From contig NZ_CP134779.1 in assembly GCF_031884435.1 (NCBI RefSeq), positions 1,364,001 through 1,428,000 on the forward strand: DNA of 64,000 nt, in the 5' to 3' direction. How positions within the stretch are numbered: position 1 is the stretch's first letter; the number at the start of each line of letters is the position of its first letter. Both the position numbers and the translations under genes were made by a program. Below the pieces are notes generated by a model. The model made no database searches. It had not been told where the DNA came from and saw only the letters and a list, made by a program, of their open reading frames with translations. The stretch is from Bosea sp. 685. Lineage in GTDB: Bacteria > Pseudomonadota > Alphaproteobacteria > Rhizobiales > Beijerinckiaceae. Below, one piece after another: positions 9,582 to 18,795 of this stretch.

Positions 9582-10672
9582 ATGAACTGGTCGCCGCAGC
9601 AGGATGCCGCGCTCACCGCGGTCGCACGCTGGCTCCAGGCCGGCGAGCCGCAGCTTTTCCGGATGTTCGGCTATGCCGGCACGGGCAAGACCACCTTGGC
9701 GCGCCATATCGCCGAGGCCGTTGACGGCGATGTCGTCTTCGCCGCCTTCACCGGCAAGGCCGCGCTCGTCCTGCGCAACAAGGGCTGTGTCGGCGCGCAG
9801 ACGATCCATTCATTGATCTACCGCTCGCGCGGCGTCGAGGAGGAGAGCCCGACCTTCGTGCTCAACCGCGAGAGCGTCGCGGCCAAGGCCAAGCTGATCA
9901 TCATCGACGAATGCTCGATGGTCGACGAGGATCTCGGCAAGGATCTGCTCTCCTTCGGCACGCCGGTGCTGGTGCTGGGCGATCCGGCGCAGCTCCCCCG
10001 GTCAAGGGCGGCGGCTTCTTCACCGAGGTCGAGCCCGACGTCATGCTGACCGAGGTGCATCGCCAGGCCGCCGACAACCCGATCGTGCGGATGTCGATGA
10101 TCATCCGCGAGGGTGGCCGGCTCGATGTCGGCGATTACGGCCAGAGCCGCGTCATCCGGCGCGATGAGGTGACGCCCGAGATCGTGCTCGGCGCCGACCA
10201 GGTGCTGGTCGGCATGAACAAGACGCGGCGCAACTACAATGCCCGCATGCGCCAGCTCATGGGCCGCACTGAGACGGTTCCTGTCGCGGGCGAGAAGCTG
10301 GTCTGCCTGCGCAACGACAAGAGCAAGGGCCTGCTCAATGGCGGCTCATGGATCGTGCAGGAGCTGAAGACCTCGAAGAAGGGGCTCGTCACCATGCGGG
10401 TGACGCCGGAGGACGACACCGGCGGCAAGCCCGTCAAGGTTTCGGTTCTGCCGAATTTCTTCGACGGCACCGAGGATGAGGTGCCTTGGGAGTTGCGCAA
10501 GCATACCGACGAATTCACCTTCGGCTACGCGCTGACCGTCCATAAGGCGCAAGGTTCGCAATGGGACGATATCGTCCTGTTCGACGAAAGCTTCGCCTTC
10601 CGCGAGCACCGGGCGCGGTGGCTTTACACCGGCCTGACACGGGCGGCGGAGACGATCACGGTGGTTGTCTAG
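9582..10672 (+). pseudogene. RecD-like ATP-dependent DNA helicase, frameshifted
   Basis: Two overlapping frames together give one helicase of about 363 aa. The first part has Walker A GYAGTGKTT, Walker B LIIIDECSM and ends in LVLGDPAQLP. The second resumes at PVKGGGFFTEVEPDVMLTEVH and contains TVHKAQGSQWDD and YTGLTRA. The break is at the C run 9995-9999: five Cs where six would restore GDPAQLPPVKGGG, and the total length (1091 nt) is one base short of a multiple of three. It is either a recent one-base deletion or a sequencing error. If intact, it would be a superfamily 1 5'-3' DNA helicase. Confidence 0.85.
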
Positions 10673-10733
10673 GGGCGTTGCTTCGCCGGAAAGTTGACCT
10701 TAGGTTAGGTTGTGTCGACAGCCTGGGGGCGGC

Positions 10734-12692
10734 ATGAACCTGATCCATCATCTGGTCGCACCTGCCAGGCCGGACGCGGCAGTACCGCGCCTGCTCGTCG
10801 TCGTGCTGCACGGTTTCGCCGGCGCCGCGGCCAACCGCCCCTCAATGGTGAGCGCCATCGCTGGGGTCTTCTCGCAGGCTGCGATCTACGCGCCGGAGCT
10901 GCCTTATCGCAGCCAGTTCTGCGACGAGGCCATGGTCGATATCGTCGCGTGTCTCGCAGACGAGATTTCCAGGCATTTCGCCCGCGAGAGCTATGACGAC
11001 ATCATCCTGGTCGGGCACTCGACGGGCGCGCTGGTGGCGCGAAAGCTCGTTCTCGTCGCCTGGGGCATGGCTGAGGATGTGAAGGTCGCCTGGCCGGCGG
11101 GGGCCGACCGCCTGCCCTGGGCCAAGGCGATCAACCGGCTGGTTTTCCTCGCGGCGATCAATCGTGGCTGGACCTTCAACTCCGCCATCGGTTTCTGGGA
11201 CGGGTTTTTGTGGCGCGTTGGCACCAATTTTCTGCAATTGCGCGGCTGGCTGAAGAGCTCCAAGGACAGGAGCCGGCAGGCGACGATCCTGCAGATCCGG
11301 CGCGGTTCGGCCTTCCTAGCGGCGACACGCCTGCAATGGCTCGAGTTGATGGCCGACCCGGCGCGCAAGCGCGAGAAGGAGCTTTTGATCGTCCAGGTGA
11401 TCGGCACGGTCGACGACATCGTTTCGCCGGAAGACGCTGTCGATCACGTACTCGACTCGACCTTGCCGGTCGATCGTACCCGTTCGGATGAGAGCGTCTG
11501 GGCCCGTTTCTTCATGCTGGAAATGCCGCAGACGAGCCATGTGCAGGCCTCGGTTTTGTTCCCTGTGCAGGGGCCCGACGATGCCGTCCATGCCGAGCGG
11601 CGTGCCGTGCTGAAGGCTGCACTGGAGGAAAGCGCCGATGCCCTGATCCGCAACCAGCATTTCATCCGGCGCCGCCATATGGAAGACGACCTGCCGCCGC
11701 TGCCCAATCCTGCGATCCGGGACGTCGTCTTCGTCATCCATGGTATTCGCGACAAGGGCTTCTGGACCAAGAAGATCGCGCGCAAGATCAAGGAGCTCGC
11801 CGGGAAAAAGCCGCTCGACCTGGCAACGCTGTCAAAGCCGGAGCGGGAGGCGCTCGCGCCGCGACTGAGAGGCCTCGACAAGCCCAAGCGCGACCTGCTC
11901 ATCCGCTCGATCACAGCGAGCTATGGTTATTTCCCGATGGCGCCTTTCGTCCTGCGTTGGCTCCGGCAGGAGAAGGTCGAATGGCTGCTCGATCTCTATG
12001 TCGAGACGAAAGCGCGCTATCCGAATGCGACGTTGCATTATGTCGGCCATTCCAACGGCACTTATCTGCTGGCTGGCGCGCTCGATTGCTGTCCGCGGGT
12101 CAGGTTTGAACGTGTCGTCTTTGCAGGAAGCGTGGTCCGGCGCGACTATCATTGGCCGAAGTGGCTCGGGGAAGGCGAGAACGCGCCGCCCGGCGCGCGG
12201 ATCAAGGCGGTGATGAACTATGTCGCGACGGCCGATTGGGTTGTCGCGATCTTTCCGAATGCACTGCAGCGCTTCGTCTCCGTCGATCTCGGCAGCGCTG
12301 GCCATGATGGATTCGATGCTGAGCCCGACCATCCGCGGATGCTCGACATCCGCTATGTCGAAGGCAACCACAGTGCCGGCATCAAGGAAAGTCAGTGGGA
12401 CGAGATTGCCAGTTTCGTGCTCGAGGGTACGTTGCCGTTGGTGAAGGGCCAGCAACCGCCCTTAGGACAGGAGAATCCCGATTATCGCACGGTACAGGAC
12501 GGCTACACGCTCAACCTTGCTGACAACGCGTTTCGCATCATCTGCGTCGCGGTTTTCTTCGCGGCGCTGATCGTCGTGCTGCCGCTGGCCGCGGCAGTCG
12601 TGTTCGATATGGGGCCGCTGTTTTCAGCGATGCTCGGCATGTTGAGCCTGCTATTGGCCCTCTTGATCAAGGCTGTGCTGTTGCGCTTCTGA
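10734..12692 (+). CDS. Tandem alpha/beta-hydrolase-like protein with C-terminal membrane anchor
   Basis: A 652-aa protein that appears to carry two hydrolase-like domains. The first has VVLHGFAG (about residues 24-31) and a nucleophile elbow GHSTG with Ser96. The second has VFVIHGIRDKG and a second elbow GHSNG with Ser440. Two strongly hydrophobic segments close the protein, at about residues 600-650. Lipase, esterase or acyltransferase activity is possible, but no specific family name can be given. The ATG was chosen over an upstream start at 10710. The gene is preceded by the frameshifted helicase and converges on the anti-sigma gene. Confidence 0.75.
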   Translation: MNLIHHLVAPARPDAAVPRLLVVVLHGFAGAAANRPSMVSAIAGVFSQAAIYAPELPYRSQFCDEAMVDIVACLADEISRHFARESYDDIILVGHSTGALVARKLVLVAWGMAEDVKVAWPAGADRLPWAKAINRLVFLAAINRGWTFNSAIGFWDGFLWRVGTNFLQLRGWLKSSKDRSRQATILQIRRGSAFLAATRLQWLELMADPARKREKELLIVQVIGTVDDIVSPEDAVDHVLDSTLPVDRTRSDESVWARFFMLEMPQTSHVQASVLFPVQGPDDAVHAERRAVLKAALEESADALIRNQHFIRRRHMEDDLPPLPNPAIRDVVFVIHGIRDKGFWTKKIARKIKELAGKKPLDLATLSKPEREALAPRLRGLDKPKRDLLIRSITASYGYFPMAPFVLRWLRQEKVEWLLDLYVETKARYPNATLHYVGHSNGTYLLAGALDCCPRVRFERVVFAGSVVRRDYHWPKWLGEGENAPPGARIKAVMNYVATADWVVAIFPNALQRFVSVDLGSAGHDGFDAEPDHPRMLDIRYVEGNHSAGIKESQWDEIASFVLEGTLPLVKGQQPPLGQENPDYRTVQDGYTLNLADNAFRIICVAVFFAALIVVLPLAAAVVFDMGPLFSAMLGMLSLLLALLIKAVLLRF

Positions 12693-12716
12693 GGCGGCGT
12701 GCCTGCTTCTGACGCT

Positions 12717-13481
12717 TCACAACGCCTGCGCCGTCGTCCCCTTCGCCACCACCGGCCCGGTCGGCCGGCCGGTCGGCGAGCCTGTAGCGGCTTCGATGGT
12801 GATCTCGAAGAGCTGGTCCTTGCCAAGCGGGAGCTGGTCTAGCCGGAGCGGCGTCGTGCGGGCGCGCTCGATCAGCCCGACCGAGCGCGGCCCGACGGCA
12901 CGGTCCCAGAGCGTCCAGATTTCGAGCGCCTTGCCCTCCGGCACATGGATTGCCTGCAGCGGCACCATCTCGACGCGGCCATCGGCGAAGGTGTTGACCA
13001 CGGCCGCCGCGACGCTGGCCTCGGTCAGCAGCACAGCCACCATGACCGGCTGGCGCCTGGCCCGGTCGAGCGCCCCGTTGAGGCCGATGGCAAGCAGGAT
13101 GGCCGCGAGCGCACCGGCAAAGGCCGCGCCGCGCCAGACGAAAAGGCTGTTCCACCAGGCCGACAGGCGGCTGCCGGCGGAGGCCTTGCCCAGGATTGTC
13201 GTCGCCGCCGCTCGCGCCGGGGCTGCGTTCTGCGCCAGCGTCGCCAGTTCGGCTTCGATTTGGCTCCATAGCGCTGGCGAGGGGGTAAGCGGGGTTGCCG
13301 TCGCGTCGATGCTGGCGAAATGGCGGCGCCAGCTCTCGACGGTTGCCGCGAGCTCGGGATCGCTTTCGAGCTGCTGCTCGAAGGCTGCGAGCTCGGCCCC
13401 CTCGATCAAGCCGAGAACATATTCGCCGGCCAAGGCGTCGCGCTCGGCTTGCGTCAGGTTGATGTCGGCGGAGGGGCTCAT
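12717..13481 (-). CDS. Anti-sigma factor (RskA-like)
   Basis: A 254-aa protein with a cytoplasmic N-terminal zinc-finger-like/ASD region (LAGEYVLGLIEGAELAAFE is the usual opening), a single membrane helix at about residues 118-136 and a periplasmic RskA-type domain. It should sequester the sigma factor encoded immediately upstream; its ATG overlaps that gene's stop codon (ATGA at 13478-13481), so the two are translationally coupled. Release probably needs proteolysis after a periplasmic signal. The signal is unknown. Confidence 0.87.
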   Translation of the reverse strand: MSPSADINLTQAERDALAGEYVLGLIEGAELAAFEQQLESDPELAATVESWRRHFASIDATATPLTPSPALWSQIEAELATLAQNAAPARAAATTILGKASAGSRLSAWWNSLFVWRGAAFAGALAAILLAIGLNGALDRARRQPVMVAVLLTEASVAAAVVNTFADGRVEMVPLQAIHVPEGKALEIWTLWDRAVGPRSVGLIERARTTPLRLDQLPLGKDQLFEITIEAATGSPTGRPTGPVVAKGTTAQAL

Positions 13482-14041
13482 CCGAGGCACTCCTTCAGCG
13501 ACATCAGCGAGCGCCTGATCCAGGATTTCACCGTGCCGATCGGCATGTTCAGCCTGCCGGCAATCTCGCCATGGGTCAGGCCCTGGACGAAGGCGAGCAG
13601 CACGATGCCGCGGCGCTGCGCCGGCAGCGTCTCGAGGCAGGTGCGCAGGGCTTTGGCGTCCGACAGCTTCGACATGACAGTCTCTGGATCGTCCTCTTCG
13701 CTCGCCATCTCCTCGGCGACAGGTTCTTCACGCGTTTCGGTGCGCTTCTCGTTGCGCAGGATCGAGAGCGAGCGGTTGCGCAGGATCGCGTAGATCCAGG
13801 TCAGGCCGCCGCCGCGCGCTGGGTCGAACCGCGCCGCATGCCGCCAGATCAGGACAAAGGCGTCCTGCACCGCCTCCTCGGCCAATGCGCGACGCTTCAG
13901 CAAACGCAGCGCCACACCCAGCATACGCGCGGACTCGGCATCGTAGATGCGCCGGAGCGCAGATTTATCGCCGGAAGCACAGGCACGCAGCGCCGTTTCA
14001 ATCTCTGCAGTCTTTGCTGTCAGCGTGGCGTCGCTCGCCAT
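13478..14041 (-). CDS. ECF RNA polymerase sigma factor
   Basis: A 187-aa sigma-70 family protein with region 2 (RIYDAESARMLG, AEEAVQDAFVLIW, LTWIYAILRNRSL) and region 4 (LPAQRRGIVLLAFVQGLTHGEIAGRLNMPIGTVKSW), separated by an acidic linker. It should direct transcription of a small regulon that includes itself. The start chosen is MASDATLT; an in-frame ATG at 14125 would add 28 unrelated residues. Because the anti-sigma gene is coupled to it, this is a standard sigma/anti-sigma unit. The divergent DUF4394 gene is the likeliest target. Confidence 0.9.
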   Translation of the reverse strand: MASDATLTAKTAEIETALRACASGDKSALRRIYDAESARMLGVALRLLKRRALAEEAVQDAFVLIWRHAARFDPARGGGLTWIYAILRNRSLSILRNEKRTETREEPVAEEMASEEDDPETVMSKLSDAKALRTCLETLPAQRRGIVLLAFVQGLTHGEIAGRLNMPIGTVKSWIRRSLMSLKECLG

Positions 14042-14239
14042 TCCGGTCTCCCTTGCTGGCGCAACGCCCTGCCGGCCACGGCCCAGCCTGTTGTTACACA
14101 TCTCAGACCGCTTCGGATGCGCCAAGATTCTTTATTTTTCCCGCCGCATCCGCAAACGGGAACGCGGCGTTGTCGCATCCGAGTGCTGCGGCCGGACAGA
14201 GGCCGGCGGCACCGGAACAGACAACCGGAGGATAACGGC
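14042..14239. promoter_or_regulatory. Divergent promoter region between ECF sigma and DUF4394 genes
   Basis: This 198-bp gap holds the upstream regions of both genes. A 9-mer, CGCATCCGA, occurs on the plus strand at about 14174-14182 and on the minus strand at about 14113-14121. The plus copy lies 16 bases after GGGAAC, a spacing reasonable for an ECF -35/-10 pair. The minus copy lacks an equally good upstream hexamer. A shared sigma recognition element is therefore a hypothesis. A GGAGG ribosome site precedes the ATG at 14240. Confidence 0.35.
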
Positions 14240-15034
14240 ATGGACCGCAACACCCGCCTTGCACTGATTGCTTCGACGATTCTTGGCGCATCCCTTATCG
14301 CGCCGCTGGCTGCCCAGGCCGGCATGCTGGCCGCGCTCAGTGGCGACGACACCCTGACGATGATCGACACCGCGACCCTGAAGGCCGGCAAATCGATGAA
14401 GGTCAGCGGCATTACCGGCAAGATCGCCGGCATCGACGTGCGCCCGGCCGATGGCATGCTCTATGCGCTGACGGTCGACGGCACGATCTATACGGTCGAT
14501 GCCGCCGGCAAGGCGACGATGAAGTCCAAGATGGACACCGTGCTTTCGGCTACTGCCATGGCCACCGTCGATTTCAACCCGGTCGCCGACCGCATGCGCG
14601 TCATCGGCTCGGACGGCACCAATCTTCGCGTCAATGTCGATGACGGCAAGACCACGGTCGATGGCAAGCTGAAATTCGCCGAGACCGACATGCATAAGGG
14701 CGAAGCGCCGATGATCGTCGGCGGCGCCTATATCAATTCGGTGAAGGGCGCCAAGGAGACGACGCTCTATGACATCGACGCCAAGATCGGCGGCTTGATC
14801 AAGCAGGCGCCGCCCAATGATGGCGTGCTCGGAGCGGTCGGCAAGCTCGGTGTGATGCCGAAATCCATCGCCTTTGATATCGAGACGGCGGCGGATGGAA
14901 CCAATACCGGCTGGCTGCTGGCGGACGGCGCCCTGCACAAGGTTGATCTCGCCACCGGCAAGGCGACAATGGTTGGACAGGTCACTGGGCTGAACGCGCC
15001 TGTGCGTGATGTCGCGGCGCTTCCGGCTTCTTAA
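14240..15034 (+). CDS. Secreted DUF4394 domain protein
   Basis: A 264-aa protein with a signal peptide (hydrophobic core about residues 9-25, cleavage near AAQAG). The rest fits DUF4394, a beta-propeller-like domain of unknown function: repeated short blocks such as AGIDVRPADGMLYALT, TVDFNPVADRMRVIG and SGLNLRV-like segments. It is exported, and no enzymatic motif is visible. The ATG is preceded by GGAGG. Its position opposite an ECF sigma/anti-sigma pair suggests control by that sigma factor, as in several proteobacteria where DUF4394 proteins neighbour ECF genes. A strong terminator follows. Confidence 0.85.
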   Translation: MDRNTRLALIASTILGASLIAPLAAQAGMLAALSGDDTLTMIDTATLKAGKSMKVSGITGKIAGIDVRPADGMLYALTVDGTIYTVDAAGKATMKSKMDTVLSATAMATVDFNPVADRMRVIGSDGTNLRVNVDDGKTTVDGKLKFAETDMHKGEAPMIVGGAYINSVKGAKETTLYDIDAKIGGLIKQAPPNDGVLGAVGKLGVMPKSIAFDIETAADGTNTGWLLADGALHKVDLATGKATMVGQVTGLNAPVRDVAALPAS

Positions 15035-15063
15035 GTCCGGGACGATCTGATCCGGCCATTCGG

Positions 15064-15107
15064 GAGGGCCGCCGCCTCGCAAGGGGTGGCGGCCCTCTTC
15101 GTTTTTC
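15064..15107 (+). terminator. Rho-independent terminator after the DUF4394 gene
   Basis: A perfect 10-bp stem GAGGGCCGCC / GGCGGCCCTC (15064-15073 with 15088-15097) is followed by a T-rich tail. It begins 30 bases after the stop codon of the DUF4394 gene and should end that transcript. Confidence 0.8.
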
Positions 15108-15241
15108 GTCCTCTGGCCCGGACGTCAGATAGGGGCGTCGCCATCGCCATCAAATGGCGCGATGTCCCTCTGCTTTTCGCCATTATTTGCATCGACCTTG
15201 TATCGTGATGTTTCGGTCGAATCGCGATCGGAGATGCATAG

Positions 15242-16738
15242 ATGGCGACCCCGGACGACAGCCGCGCCGGCGGCATCGGGCTCCAGCGTTTCGGCCTTGG
15301 CGCAAGGCCGGGGCAGCCGCGCGATCAGCGTGGTGGGGCGCGTGAGCGCATTCTCGCGGAGGTCTCGCGCGGCGGTGTCGCGCAGCCGCTGAATCCGCCC
15401 TTTTCGGGCGCTGCCGAGATCGGCTCGGCGCTCTTCGCCTTCGAGGACAGAGAGCGCATGGAGCGCGAGGCGAGACTTGCCGCCGGGCAGGCGCAGGCCA
15501 TGCAGGCCGCCGCCGCGCCACCAAATCCGCAGGCCGTGCAGAACCCGCAAGCTCCGGTCACTCCACAGCCCCCGGCCGGTCAGCAAAACCAGATGGCGCA
15601 GCCGGCCAAGCCGCCCAATGAGCCGTCGCTGCCCTTCAAGACCTATCGCGATGAGATCGTCGCCCGGGTTCAGCTCGCGCTTGAGGCCGAGAGCGGTTTC
15701 GCCGAGCGTTTGGTGATGTTCTGGTCGAACCATTTCTGCATCGCGGCGACCAAGAGCAATATCGGTCGCAGCATGGCGGGGGCCTATGAGCGCGAAGCCA
15801 TCCGGCCCCATGTCTTCGGCCGTTTTGAGGAGATGCTGCTCGCGGCCGAGAGCCATCCGGCCATGCTCGATTTTCTGGACAACCGGCTCTCGATCGGGCC
15901 GGGCTCGCCCGCCGGAAAACAGCGCGGGCGGGGCCTGAACGAGAATCAGGCGCGCGAAATCCTCGAACTGCATACGCTCGGCGTCCATGGCGGCTATTCC
16001 CAGGCCGATGTCACCAATCTCGCTCGCGTCATCACGGGCTGGACCATGGTCGGGCGCGAGGCGGTGCTGGGCTTTCCCGGCTCCTTTGCCTTCAACATCG
16101 GTTTGCACGAGCCCGGAGCGCAGCCTCTGCTCGGCAAGCAATATGCTCAGCAGGGCATGGGCCAGGGGCTGGCGGCCTTGACCGACCTTGCGCATCATCC
16201 AGCCACCGCCGATTTCATCGCGCTGAAGCTGGCGCGGCATTTCGTGGCCGACGAGCCGCCGCCTGCTCTGGTCGCCTCGCTGTCGGAGGTATTCCGCCGG
16301 ACGCAAGGCGATCTCGCCGCCGTCTCGCGCGCATTGCTCGAATCGAACGCGGCCTGGAATGCCGAGCCGACCAAGATCCGCTCGCCGCAGGAGTTTTTGA
16401 TCGCGAGTTATCGCGCGCTTGGCCGCAAGGCCGATCCCGGTCAGATTCTCGGGCCTCTCGGTGTGATGGGCCAGCCCTTCTGGCAGCCTTCGGGACCCAA
16501 TGGTTATCCCGACACGAACTCCGCCTGGGCCTCGGCCGAAGGCATCAAGACCCGCATCGATGTCGCCGCCGGCTGGGGTCGGCAGGCGGCCGGCAGCGTG
16601 CCCGATCCGCGCGCGCTGACCGAGGATATTCTTGGCCCGCTCGCCTCGCCCGAGACCCGCCAGACCGTGGCGCGGGCGGAAAGCAAGCCGCAGGCGCTGG
16701 CGCTGCTGCTGATGTCGCCCGAGTTCCAGCGGAGGTGA
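15242..16738 (+). CDS. DUF1800 domain protein
   Basis: A 498-aa protein matching DUF1800. RFGLGARPGQ starts it, followed by a low-complexity Gln/Pro/Ala segment at about residues 85-125, and then conserved blocks VMFWSNHFCIAATKS, LDNRLSIGPGSP, ENQAREILELHTLGV and LARVITGWT. DUF1800 genes almost always sit directly upstream of a DUF1501 gene, as here (stop and next ATG five bases apart). The pair is thought to act in the periplasm or at the cell surface, but the function is unknown. There is no clear signal peptide. Confidence 0.88.
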   Translation: MATPDDSRAGGIGLQRFGLGARPGQPRDQRGGARERILAEVSRGGVAQPLNPPFSGAAEIGSALFAFEDRERMEREARLAAGQAQAMQAAAAPPNPQAVQNPQAPVTPQPPAGQQNQMAQPAKPPNEPSLPFKTYRDEIVARVQLALEAESGFAERLVMFWSNHFCIAATKSNIGRSMAGAYEREAIRPHVFGRFEEMLLAAESHPAMLDFLDNRLSIGPGSPAGKQRGRGLNENQAREILELHTLGVHGGYSQADVTNLARVITGWTMVGREAVLGFPGSFAFNIGLHEPGAQPLLGKQYAQQGMGQGLAALTDLAHHPATADFIALKLARHFVADEPPPALVASLSEVFRRTQGDLAAVSRALLESNAAWNAEPTKIRSPQEFLIASYRALGRKADPGQILGPLGVMGQPFWQPSGPNGYPDTNSAWASAEGIKTRIDVAAGWGRQAAGSVPDPRALTEDILGPLASPETRQTVARAESKPQALALLLMSPEFQRR

Positions 16739-16743
16739 GCCCC

Positions 16744-18006
16744 ATGACTGATCACTCCAAGGCGGATCTCGACGACGATTGCGAAGCAATGACGCCCTCG
16801 CGGCGGGCGGTTCTCGGCGCGGCGGGCGCGCTCTTCGCCTGGTCCTTCGTGCCGAAATTCGCCTATGCGGCGGCGGGCAGCCGTGATCCGCGCTTCCTGC
16901 TCGTGGTGCTGCGCGGCGCACTTGACGGCCTCTCGGCCGTGCCGCCGATCGGTGATCCCGACTATGCCGGGCTGCGCGAGGGGATCGCTTTGACCAAGGA
17001 CGGTCCCGACGCCGCCTTGCCGCTCGATGGCTTCTTCTACCTGCATCCGGCCATGCCGAACCTGGCGCGGCTCTACGGTGCCGGCCAGGCTTCGATCGTG
17101 CATGCGGCGGCGACGGGCTATCGCGATCGCTCGCATTTCGACGGGCAGGACGTGCTCGAAAGCGGGCAGGCCGGTCCCGGTCACACCGAGAGCGGCTGGC
17201 TCAATCGCTTGATCGCGAGCCTGCCGCCCGGCGAGACGGTGTCGCGCCATGGCGTGCTCGGCGTCGGCGTGGTGCCGCCTTTGGTGGTGCGCGGCTCGGC
17301 GCCGATCCTGGGCTGGTCGCCGCCGCGCATGGCGCGCGCGGGGCCCGATCTGATGCAGCGCCTGTCCGACCTCTACGGCCAGCGCGATCCCGGGCTGGCG
17401 CGCGCGCTCTCGCAGGCGATCGAGACAGAGGGCATCGCGCTCCGCAGCAGCATGAATGGCGATATGCGCGGCGGTGGTGGCCCCGACAGCGCCGACGGCA
17501 TGAAGCGCATCGCCGAGGGTGCGGCGGGGCTGGTCGGCGCCGATGACGGGCCGCGCATCGCCGCGCTCGCCTTCGAGGGCTGGGATACGCATGCCAATGA
17601 GGGTGGCGCCAAGGGGCGTCTGGCGCAATTGCTGGGTGGGCTGGACGGCGCGCTGGCGGCTTTCGAGCAAGGGCTCAAGCCGGTCTGGAAGGACACGGTG
17701 GTGATGGTGGTCACCGAGTTCGGCCGCACCGCGAAGGTCAACGGCACGGTCGGCACCGACCACGGCACCGGCACGATCGCCTTCCTCGTCGGCGGCGCGG
17801 TCAAGGGTGGGCGGATGGTCGTGGACTGGCCGGGGCTGAAGCCCGAGCAGCTCTACGAGAAGCGCGATCTCAAGCCGACGACGGACATCCGTGGCGTGGC
17901 CAAGGGCGTGGTGTCGGAGCTGTTCGGGCTCTCGGGGCCGGTCTTGGCGGAGAGGGTGTTCCCGGGCACCGGCGAGCTTGCGCCGATGCGGGGGCTGGTC
18001 GGGTGA
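16744..18006 (+). CDS. DUF1501 domain protein, Tat-exported
   Basis: A 420-aa protein with a twin-arginine signal (SRRAVLGAAGALFA) at about residues 20-45, so it should be exported folded. The core belongs to the alkaline-phosphatase-like DUF1501 family: an early LLVVLRGALDGL block, HAAATGYRDRSHFDGQDVLE in the middle, and VVTEFGRTAKVNGTVGTDHGTG near the C-terminus, which are probable metal-binding and sulfatase-like positions. The start is the ATG at 16744 after GGAGG; a GTG at 16735 overlaps the upstream stop and is less likely. It is co-transcribed with the DUF1800 gene. Confidence 0.88.
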   Translation: MTDHSKADLDDDCEAMTPSRRAVLGAAGALFAWSFVPKFAYAAAGSRDPRFLLVVLRGALDGLSAVPPIGDPDYAGLREGIALTKDGPDAALPLDGFFYLHPAMPNLARLYGAGQASIVHAAATGYRDRSHFDGQDVLESGQAGPGHTESGWLNRLIASLPPGETVSRHGVLGVGVVPPLVVRGSAPILGWSPPRMARAGPDLMQRLSDLYGQRDPGLARALSQAIETEGIALRSSMNGDMRGGGGPDSADGMKRIAEGAAGLVGADDGPRIAALAFEGWDTHANEGGAKGRLAQLLGGLDGALAAFEQGLKPVWKDTVVMVVTEFGRTAKVNGTVGTDHGTGTIAFLVGGAVKGGRMVVDWPGLKPEQLYEKRDLKPTTDIRGVAKGVVSELFGLSGPVLAERVFPGTGELAPMRGLVG

Positions 18007-18007
18007 G

Positions 18008-18154
18008 TCCTTCTCCCCTCGGGGGAGAAGGTGGCACGGCGAAGCCGTGACGGATGAGGGAAGTTCCTCATTCAAGACAAGAAAAAGGGCCGCTAACGCG
18101 ACCCTTCCCTCATCCGTCTGCTGCGCAGACACCTTCTCCCCCAAGGGGAGAAGG
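18008..18154. repeat. Long inverted repeat with conserved CCTTCTCCCC ends
   Basis: The left part reads CCTTCTCCCC...GGGGAGAAGGTG...CGGATGAGGG and the right part CCCTCATCCG...CACCTTCTCCCCC...GGGGAGAAGG, so nested stems form across 147 bp, with a loop region at about 18061-18105. Elements of this kind recur in Hyphomicrobiales genomes between convergent genes. Here it separates the DUF1501 gene from leuD and could terminate transcription in both directions. Confidence 0.75.
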
Positions 18155-18159
18155 AAAGT

Positions 18160-18762
18160 CTAAGCCCATTCGCGCTTGGCGAGCTTTTTCTCGAAAGCCT
18201 GGATCTTCGGGGCCTTCTCCATGGTCAGGCCGATATCGTCGAGGCCGTTGATCAGGCAGTGCTTGCGGAACGGGTCGAGGTCGAATTTTACCGTGCCGCC
18301 GTCGGGGCCCTTGATCTCCTGCTTTTCGAGATCGACCGTCAGCGTCGCGTTCGAGCCGCGATCGGCGTCATCGAACAGCTTCTCCAGATCCTCCGGGCTG
18401 ACCACGATCGGCAGAATGCCGTTCTTGAAGCAGTTATTGTAGAAGATGTCGGCGAAAGAGGTCGAGATCACGCAGCGGATGCCGAAATCGAGCAGGGCCC
18501 AGGGCGCGTGCTCACGCGAGGAGCCGCAGCCGAAATTGTCACCGGCGACCAGGATTTCCGACTTGCGGTAGGCCGGCTGGTTCAGCACGAAATCGGGGTT
18601 CTCCGAGCCGTCCTCCTTGTAGCGCATCTCGGCGAACAGGGCGGTGCCGAGCCCGGTGCGCTTGATCGTCTTGAGGTACTGCTTGGGGATGATCATGTCG
18701 GTGTCGACATTGATCACCTTCAGCGGGGCAGGTGTCGAGGTCAGCGTGGTGAAGGGCTGCAT
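18160..18762 (-). CDS. leuD: 3-isopropylmalate dehydratase small subunit
   Basis: A 200-aa LeuD with the aconitase swivel-domain motif [15 protein letters not shown] at about residues 73-87 and [12 protein letters not shown] near the N-terminus. With LeuC it isomerises 2- to 3-isopropylmalate in leucine synthesis. Its length is normal. It lies on the same strand as leuC but is separated from it by three genes (LysE exporter, metallopeptidase, small membrane protein), so it may have its own promoter. Confidence 0.97.
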   Translation of the reverse strand: MQPFTTLTSTPAPLKVINVDTDMIIPKQYLKTIKRTGLGTALFAEMRYKEDGSENPDFVLNQPAYRKSEILVAGDNFGCGSSREHAPWALLDFGIRCVISTSFADIFYNNCFKNGILPIVVSPEDLEKLFDDADRGSNATLTVDLEKQEIKGPDGGTVKFDLDPFRKHCLINGLDDIGLTMEKAPKIQAFEKKLAKREWA

Positions 18763-18795
18763 GGCGGGAACTCCGATGGGTCTTTCTGGCTGTGA

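Noticed and set aside
15125..16921. 598-aa minus-strand open frame opposite the DUF1800 gene
   Set aside because: Arg-rich shadow of a real gene; no conserved motif or ribosome site.
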